NCBI GenBank assembly: GCA_902705865.1
Contig: CACSIO010000012.1
Location: forward strand, 186,001 to 250,000
DNA: 64,000 bases
Direction: 5' to 3'
Origin: BD1-7 clade bacterium
Lineage (GTDB): Bacteria > Pseudomonadota > Gammaproteobacteria > Pseudomonadales > DT-91
Shown: positions 43,151-51,700 of the stretch, in pieces
How the letters are laid out: each line of letters begins with the position of its first letter
Position numbering within the stretch: the first letter of the stretch is position 1
Program-made: the position numbers and the translations under genes
The notes under the pieces: generated by a model
Database searches by the model: none
The model's input: the letters and a program-made list of their open reading frames with translations, nothing else
Told to the model about the DNA's origin: nothing

Positions 43151-44923
43151 TCAGAACTCATTGTCTGTGAATGCCATTAATGTGTCTTTGCCGGCACGAA
43201 TATCTTCGAGGTATCCGCTAACTAGGGGCATGGTAATACGATAGAAGTGTGCAGCTGCTTTTTGTTTGCCGCTGTAAAACGTTTTGCTGTAGGAGCCGTT
43301 GCCGGCGAGTCCTTCTGCGGCTTTTGCATCCAGCACTGCCCAGAATACTGACATGGCGGTAACGGAAAACAGTTTGAGCAGCGGTGTAGCTGCCGCAGCG
43401 CCTTGTTCCGGATCGGTAAATGCATTTTCACCGATCCAACCGAGTGCTTCTTCGACTGCAGATAAGCAGCGGTCAGCTTGGCCGATATAGCTGGTATTCG
43501 TTGCCGTCGTTAGTAATTCGCGCATGGCGGTTATAAATGCACCCGGCAGACGACCATCACGAATCAATAATTTGCGGCCGACGAGATCCAGCGCCTGGAT
43601 GCCATTAGTGCCTTCATAGATTCTGGATATCCGAGAATCTCGCTGCAGCTGTTCGACCCCCCAATCTTTGGTGAACCCTGAGCCTCCCATCGATTGTAAT
43701 GCCTGATCAATCGATAGATAACCTTCGTCAGTCAAGTGAGCCTTCACTAATGGCGTCATAATTTGAACAAGATCGTCGGCGCGCTGACGTTCTTCAGGAT
43801 CAGGGTGTTTGTGGCTGAGATCCAGCTGGTAGCCCGTCCAGTAAGCCATTGCTCTAGCACCTTCAATAAAGGCTTTTTGTTGCGCCAGCATGCGTCGAAC
43901 ATCGGGGTGCACGATAATAGGGTCAGCCTTGCCATTCGGGTTTTGTGGGCCGCTAACGCTTCGACTTTGAAGGCGTTCACGGCAAAAGTCGAGGCTTATC
44001 TGGTATGCAGCTTCGGCTGCGCCCAGCCCCTGAATACCGACCATGATGCGCGCTGCGTTCATCATGGTGAACATACACTTCAGGCCTTTGTTTTCTTCTC
44101 CAACTAACCAGCCTTTGGCACCTTCAAAGTTCATCACACAGGTCGATGATCCGTTGATGCCCATCTTGTGTTCCAGGCCGCCGCAGAATACCGGGTTGCG
44201 GCTACCATCGTCGAGAATCTTCGGTACCAAAAATAGCGAAATACCGCGAGTGCTATCAGGTGCATCGGGCAGCTTGGCTAACACGAGGTGGATGATGTTT
44301 TCGGTTAAATCCTGCTCTCCGCCAGTGATCCAAATTTTGGTTCCGGTCAGTGCATAACTGCCATCGGCATTGGGGTTGGCACGAGTGGTGATTAACCCAA
44401 GGTCGGTACCGCACTGGGGCTCTGTCAGGCACATGGTGCCACTCCACTGGCCGCTGACGAGATTGGGTAGGTACTGTTGTTTAAGTTCGTCATTGGCGTG
44501 TTGGGTAACCGCATCAATTGCGCCATGGCTCAGGCCAGGATACATGCCAATTGAAAAGTTTGCAGAGCACACCATTTCGTTGAGGCAGAGCTTTAGTAGG
44601 TGCGGCAGACCTTGGCCGCCGTATTCTGGATCTGCCGTTAGGCCTGTCCATCCACCTTGAGAGAATTGTTGGTACGCTTCTTTAAAGCCTTCAGGCGTTT
44701 TGACTGCGTGGGTTTGCGGGTCGTAGCTGCAGCCTTCAGTGTCTCCGGATGCGTTGATTGGAGCCAGCACGCTTTCATTCAATTTGGCTGCTTCGTCAAG
44801 AATGGCTCGCATGATGTCTTCGGATGCATCTTCATAGCCGGGAATATCGGCCAGACGATTGGCTTCCAAAACATCGAACAACACGAATTTCATATCATCA
44901 AGGGGGGCTTTGTAATCGGGCAT
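43151..44923 (-). CDS. Acyl-CoA dehydrogenase (DmdC-type, long form)
   Basis: 590 residues from ATG 44923 (MPDYKAPLDDMKF) with GGAG before it; a TTG four codons earlier is not needed. Alpha-proteobacterial/pseudomonad-style acyl-CoA dehydrogenase with an extra C-terminal domain, like 3-methylmercaptopropionyl-CoA dehydrogenase and related FadE-type enzymes. FAD-binding MCLTEPQCGTDLG and WITGGEQD, and IYEGTNGIQALDL with the catalytic Glu about residue 437. Likely first oxidation step of an unspecific fatty acid or side-chain acyl-CoA. DmdC function is not assured. Confidence 0.9.
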   Translation of the reverse strand: MPDYKAPLDDMKFVLFDVLEANRLADIPGYEDASEDIMRAILDEAAKLNESVLAPINASGDTEGCSYDPQTHAVKTPEGFKEAYQQFSQGGWTGLTADPEYGGQGLPHLLKLCLNEMVCSANFSIGMYPGLSHGAIDAVTQHANDELKQQYLPNLVSGQWSGTMCLTEPQCGTDLGLITTRANPNADGSYALTGTKIWITGGEQDLTENIIHLVLAKLPDAPDSTRGISLFLVPKILDDGSRNPVFCGGLEHKMGINGSSTCVMNFEGAKGWLVGEENKGLKCMFTMMNAARIMVGIQGLGAAEAAYQISLDFCRERLQSRSVSGPQNPNGKADPIIVHPDVRRMLAQQKAFIEGARAMAYWTGYQLDLSHKHPDPEERQRADDLVQIMTPLVKAHLTDEGYLSIDQALQSMGGSGFTKDWGVEQLQRDSRISRIYEGTNGIQALDLVGRKLLIRDGRLPGAFITAMRELLTTATNTSYIGQADRCLSAVEEALGWIGENAFTDPEQGAAAATPLLKLFSVTAMSVFWAVLDAKAAEGLAGNGSYSKTFYSGKQKAAAHFYRITMPLVSGYLEDIRAGKDTLMAFTDNEF

Positions 44924-45121
44924 TAGTTGCTCCAAGAGTCATTGAATGCTGTGCAATCATAAATTCCATTGGGACATATATAGTTGCGTGACCCAATACT
45001 GGCAAAGTTCAGGCTATGTGGAGGACTGTACTTGATACGCAGGAATGCGTTGAGAGGATGAGGTAGCGAGCTATATTTGCGTTTGTGAACGGGAGCGAGC
45101 GCTTTAGTTGAATGTATGTTT

Positions 45122-45152
45122 CTATGGCAACCACGAGGTGTGGCTGCCATAG
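45122..45152. repeat. Inverted repeat between acyl-CoA dehydrogenase and XRE genes
   Basis: CTATGGCA pairs with TGCCATAG, extended inwards by CCAC / GTGG across one mismatch, five-base loop. No T run on either side. May be a weak terminator of the XRE gene. Confidence 0.5.
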
Positions 45153-45164
45153 CATATCTAAGAT

Positions 45165-45992
45165 TCAGGAATGGATACTAGACACTGCCGCAATTTTACT
45201 GGGTGTTGCAGCCGGAGCGGCGAGGAAGTCACGGGCGAAATTTTCAGTTGCGACATCTAGGGGGTAAAAGAACTCCATTTGGTATTCGTCGAGAGAGACC
45301 TGGCGGGGAGTGCCGTAGGTCATTAGCACCAAATTCCAATTCAAGAGTTGTTTACCGGTTCGAATCACTAAAGGTACAAACGCATCTTGGTCGTTGTACT
45401 GGGTTGTCGTTTGTTTCCACATCTTGTGGATATCCTGCTGTCGCAGTAGTCGTTCGAGTACCTCAACATTGGATGGTGTTGGGCGTGACTGACGATATTT
45501 GTTCTTGAGCATACGAATCATCGTCGATGCTGTTTCGTCCCAATTTTCAATGTGCGGGCGCAAGCCTGTTTTGCAAAACAGCCATTCGACGACACTGATC
45601 TTATCAGTGATATCGATGTAGAAATGCTCCATGAGGAGTTTCATGCTGTCATTGACAATCACTGGCCGTAGATCCTGATCCGAAACTACACCGGGATGTG
45701 GCGCGTGATAGGCAGCAATTCTTTCCAACGTTTCGACGGTTTGGTTCTGTTCGTGATCACAAAACCCGCGCGCTTGCCAACCGGCCTTGAGCAGCAGTTT
45801 GTCTGTCTCGGAGGCTGACAACTGCATAGCAGTTGCGAGCTTCTCAACCATGTCACGACTAGGGTGTGTCTTTCCCGATTCCAGAAAACTGATATGTTTT
45901 GCGGAAACATTCGCTGCAGTGGAAAGGGCTAACTGGCTTAAGCCGAGCTTTTTACGCCACAGTCTCAACAACTGACCGAATTCATTGGCCAT
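45165..45992 (-). CDS. XRE regulator with MmyB-like ligand domain
   Basis: 275 residues, AAGGGG eight bases before the ATG. Helix-turn-helix LRLWRKKLGLSQLALSTAANVSAKHISFLESGK followed by a long C-terminal domain matching MmyB-like ligand-binding regions (RPVIVNDSMKLLMEHFYIDI, LRPHIENWDETASTMIRML). Family members respond to acyl chains or similar ligands and sit near catabolic genes. Target unknown; the acyl-CoA dehydrogenase gene downstream is a candidate by position. Confidence 0.88.
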   Translation of the reverse strand: MANEFGQLLRLWRKKLGLSQLALSTAANVSAKHISFLESGKTHPSRDMVEKLATAMQLSASETDKLLLKAGWQARGFCDHEQNQTVETLERIAAYHAPHPGVVSDQDLRPVIVNDSMKLLMEHFYIDITDKISVVEWLFCKTGLRPHIENWDETASTMIRMLKNKYRQSRPTPSNVEVLERLLRQQDIHKMWKQTTTQYNDQDAFVPLVIRTGKQLLNWNLVLMTYGTPRQVSLDEYQMEFFYPLDVATENFARDFLAAPAATPSKIAAVSSIHS

Positions 45993-46161
45993 ACTAGATG
46001 CCCCTTTAATGTTTTATATTCTATTTGCGATGTTATCAGAGCGTTTCTTAGATTGTTTTGGCCGACTATTACGCTTTTGTCATACTTGGTCAATATCCGT
46101 TGGGAGGGCAATAGTCACTTTTGAAATGCATCTTTGTATTTGATCGCAAATATCAACAATG

Positions 46162-46755
46162 TTATCGAATTTCAATAATTTCTAGGTCGATATTGCGGTA
46201 GCAAGATGCGGGATGGCGGGAAATTTCGCTCGGGGTCGATAGCCATTTCAGCAATTGGTCTTCTTCCAATAGCAACGGCATACGTTCATGAATATGGGCG
46301 CATTGTTTTGTCGGGAGGGTGGTCAATGTGACGAGTTGTGGCGTAGGGGCATGCCGGTAATAGATGCCTGCCATCCACAGCGGCTTCGAATCGCGTGACT
46401 GCAGTGCATAGTGTATCGTTTGGCGGTTGTTATCGGTGCAGGGCTTCCATTCGTACCAGCCACTGATGGGGATTAGACAGCGGTTGGTTTGGTAGGCTAG
46501 TTGGAATGTGGGCTTTTCGGCGACGGTTTCGGCTTTTGCATTGATGATCGTTTGTTTTGCCCATGCGGGTTTAATGCCCCAGATGGTATCAAGTTGGATG
46601 GGGGAATTAACACCTTCCTGTGTCACCGCCGTTATTACGGTGACCTTTTGACCGGGATGGATATCGCCGTTACGGGTTTTGTTTAATGTTAACGAAAAGG
46701 CTTCAAGTGCTGCCGTTCTGATCGAATGTTGATTCACAAAAAAGCGCCCGCACAT
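46162..46755 (-). CDS. yedK: SOS-response-associated SRAP protein (YedK/HMCES)
   Basis: 197 residues from ATG 46755 so that Cys is residue 2 (MCGRFF), required because the catalytic Cys2 forms a thiazolidine crosslink with abasic sites after Met removal; longer starts would bury it. Other active-site residues: NAKAET (Asn), GWYEWK (Glu) and HERMP (His). Protects abasic sites in single-stranded DNA. Monocistronic. Confidence 0.95.
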   Translation of the reverse strand: MCGRFFVNQHSIRTAALEAFSLTLNKTRNGDIHPGQKVTVITAVTQEGVNSPIQLDTIWGIKPAWAKQTIINAKAETVAEKPTFQLAYQTNRCLIPISGWYEWKPCTDNNRQTIHYALQSRDSKPLWMAGIYYRHAPTPQLVTLTTLPTKQCAHIHERMPLLLEEDQLLKWLSTPSEISRHPASCYRNIDLEIIEIR

Positions 46756-47129
46756 AGTCTGCTCTCCCATGCCGTTTGGTGATGTTTCAGGTACCGAGTA
46801 TTGGCTGTTATTGTTTGTTTTAGTCAGCCTTTTTGTATGGTTCGTTGCTCTACTGGTTATTCGTCTTTTCGTTATGTACCTGATAATTGTGTTTTACGCC
46901 AAGTGCTGCCGAGGCTTGTACGGCATTCAATGAATGCAGTTTGCTGCGATTTCTGTCTGATAACTTACTGGTCGTGCGTTACTGTATTAATACTCGTTAG
47001 TAGACTATTCCTGCAAGTGTCTCGATAGCATTCTTGTGCTGATACAGGGCACTGCGGCTATCATTTTCATGGTAGTGGTTTCTTGTCGCAGTATTTGCGT
47101 CCCATTCTTCGTTTCAGGCGTCCAATAAT

Positions 47130-47160
47130 TAAGCACTGTGTGTTGCTTAAATTATAAGCA
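47130..47160. promoter_or_regulatory. TAAGCA half-site cluster
   Basis: TAAGCA (47130-47135), TGCTTA (47144-47149) and TAAGCA (47155-47160): two overlapping dyads sharing the middle half-site. It is about 220 bases before the porin start. Confidence 0.35.
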
Positions 47161-47262
47161 GTTCTGGTCCAAGTCGTTAAATTTCAAGCGCTGAACGGTC
47201 GTCAATAAGTACACAATTTTGCGCGCTCAATAAAACAATAGAGGCTGCTTGATTATTGTGAT

Positions 47263-47283
47263 TAACACATGAAAAGTGTGTTA
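47263..47283. promoter_or_regulatory. Dyad upstream of the porin gene
   Basis: TAACACA and TGTGTTA, seven-base arms with seven-base spacer, perfect. It overlaps a possible -10 (TAGAAT, 47282-47287). Candidate operator for the porin/PstS-like operon. Confidence 0.45.
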
Positions 47284-47381
47284 GAATCCGCGCCTGATTA
47301 AATGAGTTATAGCTGAACGTCGCTATGCTTTATAAAAGTCTCATGGAAGAGGGTCACTATCAAATAAGTAGGGGGTCTTCC

Positions 47382-48764
47382 ATGACTAGTGCTCGAAGCA
47401 GGCTCAGATCCTGTTTTTGTGGGCCTTTGCTCGCAGGGGCAGTTGTTTCGCCGTCTGTGGCGTTGGCAGAAGAAGTGAAAGCAGAATTTTCAGGCTTTGC
47501 GTCTTTTGTTGCTGCTCAGACAATCACTTCCGACCAGGGCGGCCTGGATGATATCTCGACTGATCTTCAGTTGAATGACTTTAACGTATTGGGCCTGCGC
47601 CTAGATGTTGACCTGATGTATAACCTGGATTTCACCGTTCAGATTCGTGCATCCGGCGATTCTTATAATCCGGCTGAAGGGGCGTCTGGTGGTAAGAAAT
47701 CAGCGTACGCACCCGAAGTTGACTGGTTATATGTCGGTTATAACGTAACACCGGAAATTCGGATCAACGTTGGTAAAACGCGTTTGCCACTTTATATATA
47801 CTCCGATGTGCTCGATGTAGGTTATGCCTATCAATGGATAACGCCACCATTTGCCATCTACGGTGTACCCAGCTTGCGTTCGAATGAAGGTATTGAATTC
47901 CACTATACGACCGACCTGGGTTCTGATTGGTATTCAGATTTTAGTGCGTGGTATGGCCAATCCAACGAGCAGCTTTCAGAGCTTGAATACGCTGATTTTG
48001 AGATGCGAGACGCATTCGGTGCCAAGTGGGCTGTTGAAAACGATTGGTTAACGTTGCGTGCCACCTTCTACACGGGCATTAGCGATTACTCGGACATGGA
48101 AGTGGTTCTTAATCGTTCGAATGGTGTTGATCCGAGTGTTCTTCAGTCGATTGCTGGATTGAATTTTTATGCCGCGAGCCTAGGTTTGAATCCTTTGCTC
48201 GATCAAGCTGCGTTGGCGGATGCGTTATTGTGGGACGACGTTAGAACTGATTTCTATGGTTTGGGCACCATGATGGATTTCGGTACCGTATTTATTGTTG
48301 CTGAAGCTACCGCTATTCGTTTGGATAAAACGGCGGCACGAGGCAATCTGAATTCATTTTACGTTATGACTGGATTTCGCGTAACGGATGATTGGACAAT
48401 CAGCGGTACATATACTCTTGATGATAACAACGAAAATAGGGATGTTGGTAAAGCCGTCGGTAAGCAGCTAGCTGCATTGAAAGGTCAAAGCAGGGCGGAC
48501 GATCCAGCAACTGTTGATGTTAACGAGTCGATCAACGGAGCTTTGTTAAACGGTGCTGTCGCGTTATTTGAAGGTGAGGTTTTAGACGCGATCAAGGAAT
48601 TCCATGTTCGCCAGAAAGACACATTTATCTTAACGGCACGTTACGATTTTCATCCGAATGCAGCATTTAAAGCTGAATACTTGATGCAGAATGTTCAAGC
48701 ATACGGTCAATCATCAGATAGTCGACCACAAGCCCTGCGCTTGGGTCTTGATCTTGTATTTTAA
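47382..48764 (+). CDS. Outer-membrane porin-like beta-barrel protein
   Basis: 460 residues from ATG 47382, which has GGGGG upstream and gives a proper signal peptide (MTSARSRLRSCFCGPLLAGAVVSPSVALA); starts 19 codons upstream are less likely. Beta-barrel pattern with alternating strands, motifs VGKTRLPLYIYSDVLDVGYAYQW and a C-terminal Phe (LGLDLVF). I do not know its substrate. Twelve bases after its stop starts the PstS-like gene, same operon. Confidence 0.85.
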   Translation: MTSARSRLRSCFCGPLLAGAVVSPSVALAEEVKAEFSGFASFVAAQTITSDQGGLDDISTDLQLNDFNVLGLRLDVDLMYNLDFTVQIRASGDSYNPAEGASGGKKSAYAPEVDWLYVGYNVTPEIRINVGKTRLPLYIYSDVLDVGYAYQWITPPFAIYGVPSLRSNEGIEFHYTTDLGSDWYSDFSAWYGQSNEQLSELEYADFEMRDAFGAKWAVENDWLTLRATFYTGISDYSDMEVVLNRSNGVDPSVLQSIAGLNFYAASLGLNPLLDQAALADALLWDDVRTDFYGLGTMMDFGTVFIVAEATAIRLDKTAARGNLNSFYVMTGFRVTDDWTISGTYTLDDNNENRDVGKAVGKQLAALKGQSRADDPATVDVNESINGALLNGAVALFEGEVLDAIKEFHVRQKDTFILTARYDFHPNAAFKAEYLMQNVQAYGQSSDSRPQALRLGLDLVF

Positions 48765-48776
48765 GGAGGGAGCAGG

Positions 48777-49205
48777 ATGAAAAATTTAACCTATGCAAAA
48801 CTCCTGGCGTCGGCTGGTGCTTTGCTATTGTCGGTTTCCGTTCAGGCTTCTGTAGCGGTCATTGTTAACCCTGAGAATAAATCCAGCCTGCAGGAACAGC
48901 AGGTAAGAAAGATCTTTCTTGGTAAGAGTAAGGTTTTTCCGAACGGCGTAAAATCCGTGGTTGCTGATCTACCAGCGGGTAACGAAGTGCGTGCCGAGTT
49001 TCTTGAAAAGGTGATTCGTAAGAGTGAACCTAATTTGAATTCTTATTGGTCGCGCATGTTGTTCTCTTCGAAGGGTAAGCCACCTCGGGTGTTAGATAAT
49101 GCTGAGGCCGTCAAACAATGGGTTGCTGCTAACCCCGGTGCCATTGCATATATTGACAGCAAAGATGTTGATAACACTGTGCGGGTTATGTTGACGATTG
49201 ATTAA
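48777..49205 (+). CDS. PstS-like periplasmic substrate-binding protein (short)
   Basis: 142 residues with signal peptide (LLASAGALLLSVSVQA). Half-size PBP-like phosphate-binding protein: VAVIVNPENKSSLQEQQVRK, FLGKSKVFPNGVKSVVADLP, KQWVAANPGAIAYIDSKDV. GGAGGGAGCAGG precedes the ATG. Commonly found next to a porin; it may hand phosphate-like ligands to or from the barrel. Confidence 0.85.
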   Translation: MKNLTYAKLLASAGALLLSVSVQASVAVIVNPENKSSLQEQQVRKIFLGKSKVFPNGVKSVVADLPAGNEVRAEFLEKVIRKSEPNLNSYWSRMLFSSKGKPPRVLDNAEAVKQWVAANPGAIAYIDSKDVDNTVRVMLTID

Positions 49206-49231
49206 CCACTTGCCATAGATACCTGTATATA

Positions 49232-49257
49232 AAGCCCACCATCGAGTGGGCTTTTTT
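49232..49257 (+). terminator. Terminator of the porin operon
   Basis: AAGCCCAC / GTGGGCTT stem, loop CATCGA, followed by a T run. Confidence 0.9.
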
Positions 49258-49431
49258 GTGCCCAAAGAAATGCATTGCCGTGTGGCGTTTTGGGGAGGTA
49301 GAAAGAGAAGTTGCCCGTTGCGAGGGTAGTGTCGGTATTGATACTGCTAGATTTGGAAGGCGTCAGATATTTTGACGGCAGGGTTTCGTCGATCTACGAC
49401 GCCATCATACGTGTGGAGGGTTACGTTTCTG

Positions 49432-49460
49432 AAGCCCCAAAAAGGGGCCATATGGCCCCT
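49432..49460 (-). terminator. Terminator of the CrtC/AttH-like gene
   Basis: Perfect self-complementary AGGGGCCATATGGCCCCT (49443-49460); on the minus strand it is followed by TTTTTGG. Confidence 0.75.
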
Positions 49461-49484
49461 ATAAATCGTCGAACGATTCAGGAT

Positions 49485-50672
49485 TTATTCAAAATCCATC
49501 TTCTCCATAACAGAGAAACCTTCGCCTTCAAACTCTTCGCCATTGATGGTGTAGTTCAATGTTGCGTTAGAGAAAATACGGCTGTACCAAGGGTCGATAC
49601 CCAAAGCGCGAGCGAGGTCTTTCTCTTGCTCAGATTTGTCACTAATTTCGAGCAAATCTGTGGAGTTTAAGACTGTGTCCAGGTTCAGAGTCAGCTCAAC
49701 GGAATCTTCGTCATAGGTGTAAGCGAAGTTCAGTGTGTGTGCAATAGTCTCCGGGCTAGCTGGATCTGGATGTGCGATGACGTTAGATTCAGTCAGCGAG
49801 AAAGTTGCACCTTCGCGTGCTGCATCTGCCAGCAGGCCATTGGTTTCATCGGCGACCATCATGATTGGCATTTTCTGTGAAGCATGCGCTGGGCGTGTGC
49901 GTAGTTCGCTGGCTAGAACAACCTTGCCATCAACGTCACCACGTGACCACCACCAGTTGCTAAACATGGTGTCCATGCCGGCGTTACCCCAGTTGTGATC
50001 GTGGTAACCCGAACCTGAAACTTCAACAGTTTGACCTTGTACGGTCAAGCTACCGGTAACTTCAGCTTTTGGCATAGAAGGCAGCCATGCAAAGAAGGTG
50101 TCTTCATTTTTATTGAAGTACCAGTGGCCGTTGGCTGGGCGCCATGATGGAACGATACGGTTGAATGTGAAATCAACTGCAATGCCGGCTGGCGCGAATT
50201 CTGCGTGAATCACTGCTTCGTCCAGGTCGCCATAGCCGAAGTTAGGGCCCATGGTCAGGTTGAAGCCTTCTTCAGAGAATGACGCTTCTTCAGGTTCAAA
50301 TACGCCGCCCACTTTGATGGTGTCTTGGCCTGGAGGTGTGATGTCGATGGTGAAACGTGGAGACGCTTCTTCAGCAACAGCGAACATGCTCTTGGTGTGG
50401 AATACAACAACAATTTTGGTGCCGTCAGTTAATTCAGCATCAAAGTACCACCACTCAAAGTGGCCTGGTGTCATATCAGTACGCAGGCCGTCTTCCCAAG
50501 CCTCGACATAGTCAGCATTCATGCCTTCGCGCTCATAGTGCGCTGGCTGGTCACCTAAAACTGGCTTGTTGAATGGGTTTGGAATGTAGGATTCGAAGCA
50601 ACCGGTCAGCAGTGTAGACAATGCTACAGAGGCGCCAACCATGCTTGCTTTGGTAAAAGATTTTTTAGACAT
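49485..50672 (-). CDS. CrtC/AttH-like lipocalin-type lipoprotein
   Basis: 395 residues, AGGAAG before the ATG. Lipoprotein signal ends LLTGC. Matches the carotenoid 1,2-hydratase / AttH two-lipocalin fold: PGHFEWWYFDAELTDGTKIV near the start, GYHDHNWGN and SNWWWSRGDVDGK in the middle. Members act in the periplasm or outer membrane, some on lipids or carotenoids; the enzyme activity here is not proven. Its terminator is the palindrome at 49432-49460. Confidence 0.85.
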   Translation of the reverse strand: MSKKSFTKASMVGASVALSTLLTGCFESYIPNPFNKPVLGDQPAHYEREGMNADYVEAWEDGLRTDMTPGHFEWWYFDAELTDGTKIVVVFHTKSMFAVAEEASPRFTIDITPPGQDTIKVGGVFEPEEASFSEEGFNLTMGPNFGYGDLDEAVIHAEFAPAGIAVDFTFNRIVPSWRPANGHWYFNKNEDTFFAWLPSMPKAEVTGSLTVQGQTVEVSGSGYHDHNWGNAGMDTMFSNWWWSRGDVDGKVVLASELRTRPAHASQKMPIMMVADETNGLLADAAREGATFSLTESNVIAHPDPASPETIAHTLNFAYTYDEDSVELTLNLDTVLNSTDLLEISDKSEQEKDLARALGIDPWYSRIFSNATLNYTINGEEFEGEGFSVMEKMDFE

Positions 50673-51025
50673 CTGATCTTCCTAGAATTTTGATAGCGTG
50701 GCAGAGGTGGGATGCAGCGTAGTTTGAATTGTAACGCAAATCTCACAAGCCCATGGTATCGGAATTCTACGTCTAACGTAATAGATAAGACGGGCTAAAT
50801 ATGCCCATATATTAAAATGTTAGATCGAACTATGTTTTTGATTTATTTGATTATTTGTGACAAGGCGGTTTGAAATAAAAGTAACAAGGAAGGCCTTGAA
50901 TATGACGTAGAATTGACAGCATATGTCATGGAAGAGAGGCGTTTAGGGGAGGTATTACACTGAGTTGACAGTGGTATTAAAAGCCCGAAGTTTCCGGGCT
51001 TGAAGTTAGCGAGGCTTTGATGGGT
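50673..51025. other. Intergenic region between two leftward genes
   Basis: 353 bases with the promoter of the CrtC-like gene and, at its right end, the terminator of the RimB-type gene (50978-51001). AT-rich, no gene seen. Confidence 0.5.
50978..51001 (-). terminator. Terminator of the RimB-type gene
   Basis: AAGCCCG.. / ..CGGGCTT stem with a one-base bulge; on the minus strand it ends in TTTT. Confidence 0.65.
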
Positions 51026-51523
51026 TTATTTTTGTAAACCTTCGTTGTCGTCGACATCGACTACTACGCGACCATGCATCCAATCACGTCCTAACAGGAG
51101 CTTGTAGGACATCGTCTTACGATCACGCAAATTGACGTTCATAGTCGTTTCGATATCTTCCCAGCGTAGATTCAGTGGTACTTCATAACGGTATTCAGTG
51201 CCTTGAGAGTTACGTACTTTTGTAACGCCTTGAATAGTGGAGGTGATTCGTTGCTCTTCACCTTTGCCATTAATAATGGTGAAGCTGATTTGTTTGCCAA
51301 TATTGTCATTTTTGTCTTCGGCAGCCTCTTTAATATCAACATTCTGGGCATTGATCGATGTTGTGCGTGCGCCTGTGTCTACCCGAGTCAGAAATGGCAT
51401 GTCGCCGTTGACGTAAAACATCGCAGTTTTACCGATATAGCGTTTGGGTGCCTCGGCTGCAATCGTTGATTGTGCCAGTGCCCATGAGAGGATGAAAAAT
51501 AGGTGGCGAGCAGTTTTTTGCAT
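51026..51523 (-). CDS. Retropepsin-like/zinc protease family protein (RimB type)
   Basis: 165 residues from ATG 51523 (MQKTARHLFFILSW), which has GGAG nine bases upstream; five upstream codons are not needed. Signal peptide then VDTGARTTSINA with the DTGA aspartic-protease-like motif and KTMSYKLLLGRDWMHGRVVVD with the LLGRD(W/F) motif. Annotated widely as putative ATP-dependent zinc protease; the sequence reads more like a retropepsin fold. Substrate unknown. Confidence 0.85.
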   Translation of the reverse strand: MQKTARHLFFILSWALAQSTIAAEAPKRYIGKTAMFYVNGDMPFLTRVDTGARTTSINAQNVDIKEAAEDKNDNIGKQISFTIINGKGEEQRITSTIQGVTKVRNSQGTEYRYEVPLNLRWEDIETTMNVNLRDRKTMSYKLLLGRDWMHGRVVVDVDDNEGLQK

Positions 51524-51700
51524 CAAAATACACTCCATTGAAGTTATAAATTACTGTTAGAAATACTCGTTGTCTTTATTTGCCATGTGGTAATCGGATA
51601 TTCTTAGGTCTTTGCACCTAACATTCGACTTCATGTTTCTCTGCTCCTGATACCACGCGTATAATCAATCAGGATTCACTAAAGTGTACACGGAATTTAA

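Larger units (their letters stand above)
46756..47381. other. Intergenic region upstream of the porin operon
   Basis: 626 bases without a gene I support. It holds three TAAGCA-type half sites (47130-47160) and a dyad TAACACA-N7-TGTGTTA at 47263-47283 close to the porin start. No Pho-box-like repeat was found, though the porin/PstS-like pair would make phosphate control plausible. Confidence 0.5.

Noticed and set aside
46801..47028. Open frame of 75 codons upstream of the porin
   Set aside because: No ribosome site, Cys/Phe/Leu-rich without family features, and it lies in an AT-rich regulatory region.
47161..47381. Pho box for the PstS-like operon
   Set aside because: No direct repeat of the CTGTCAT type found in the region.
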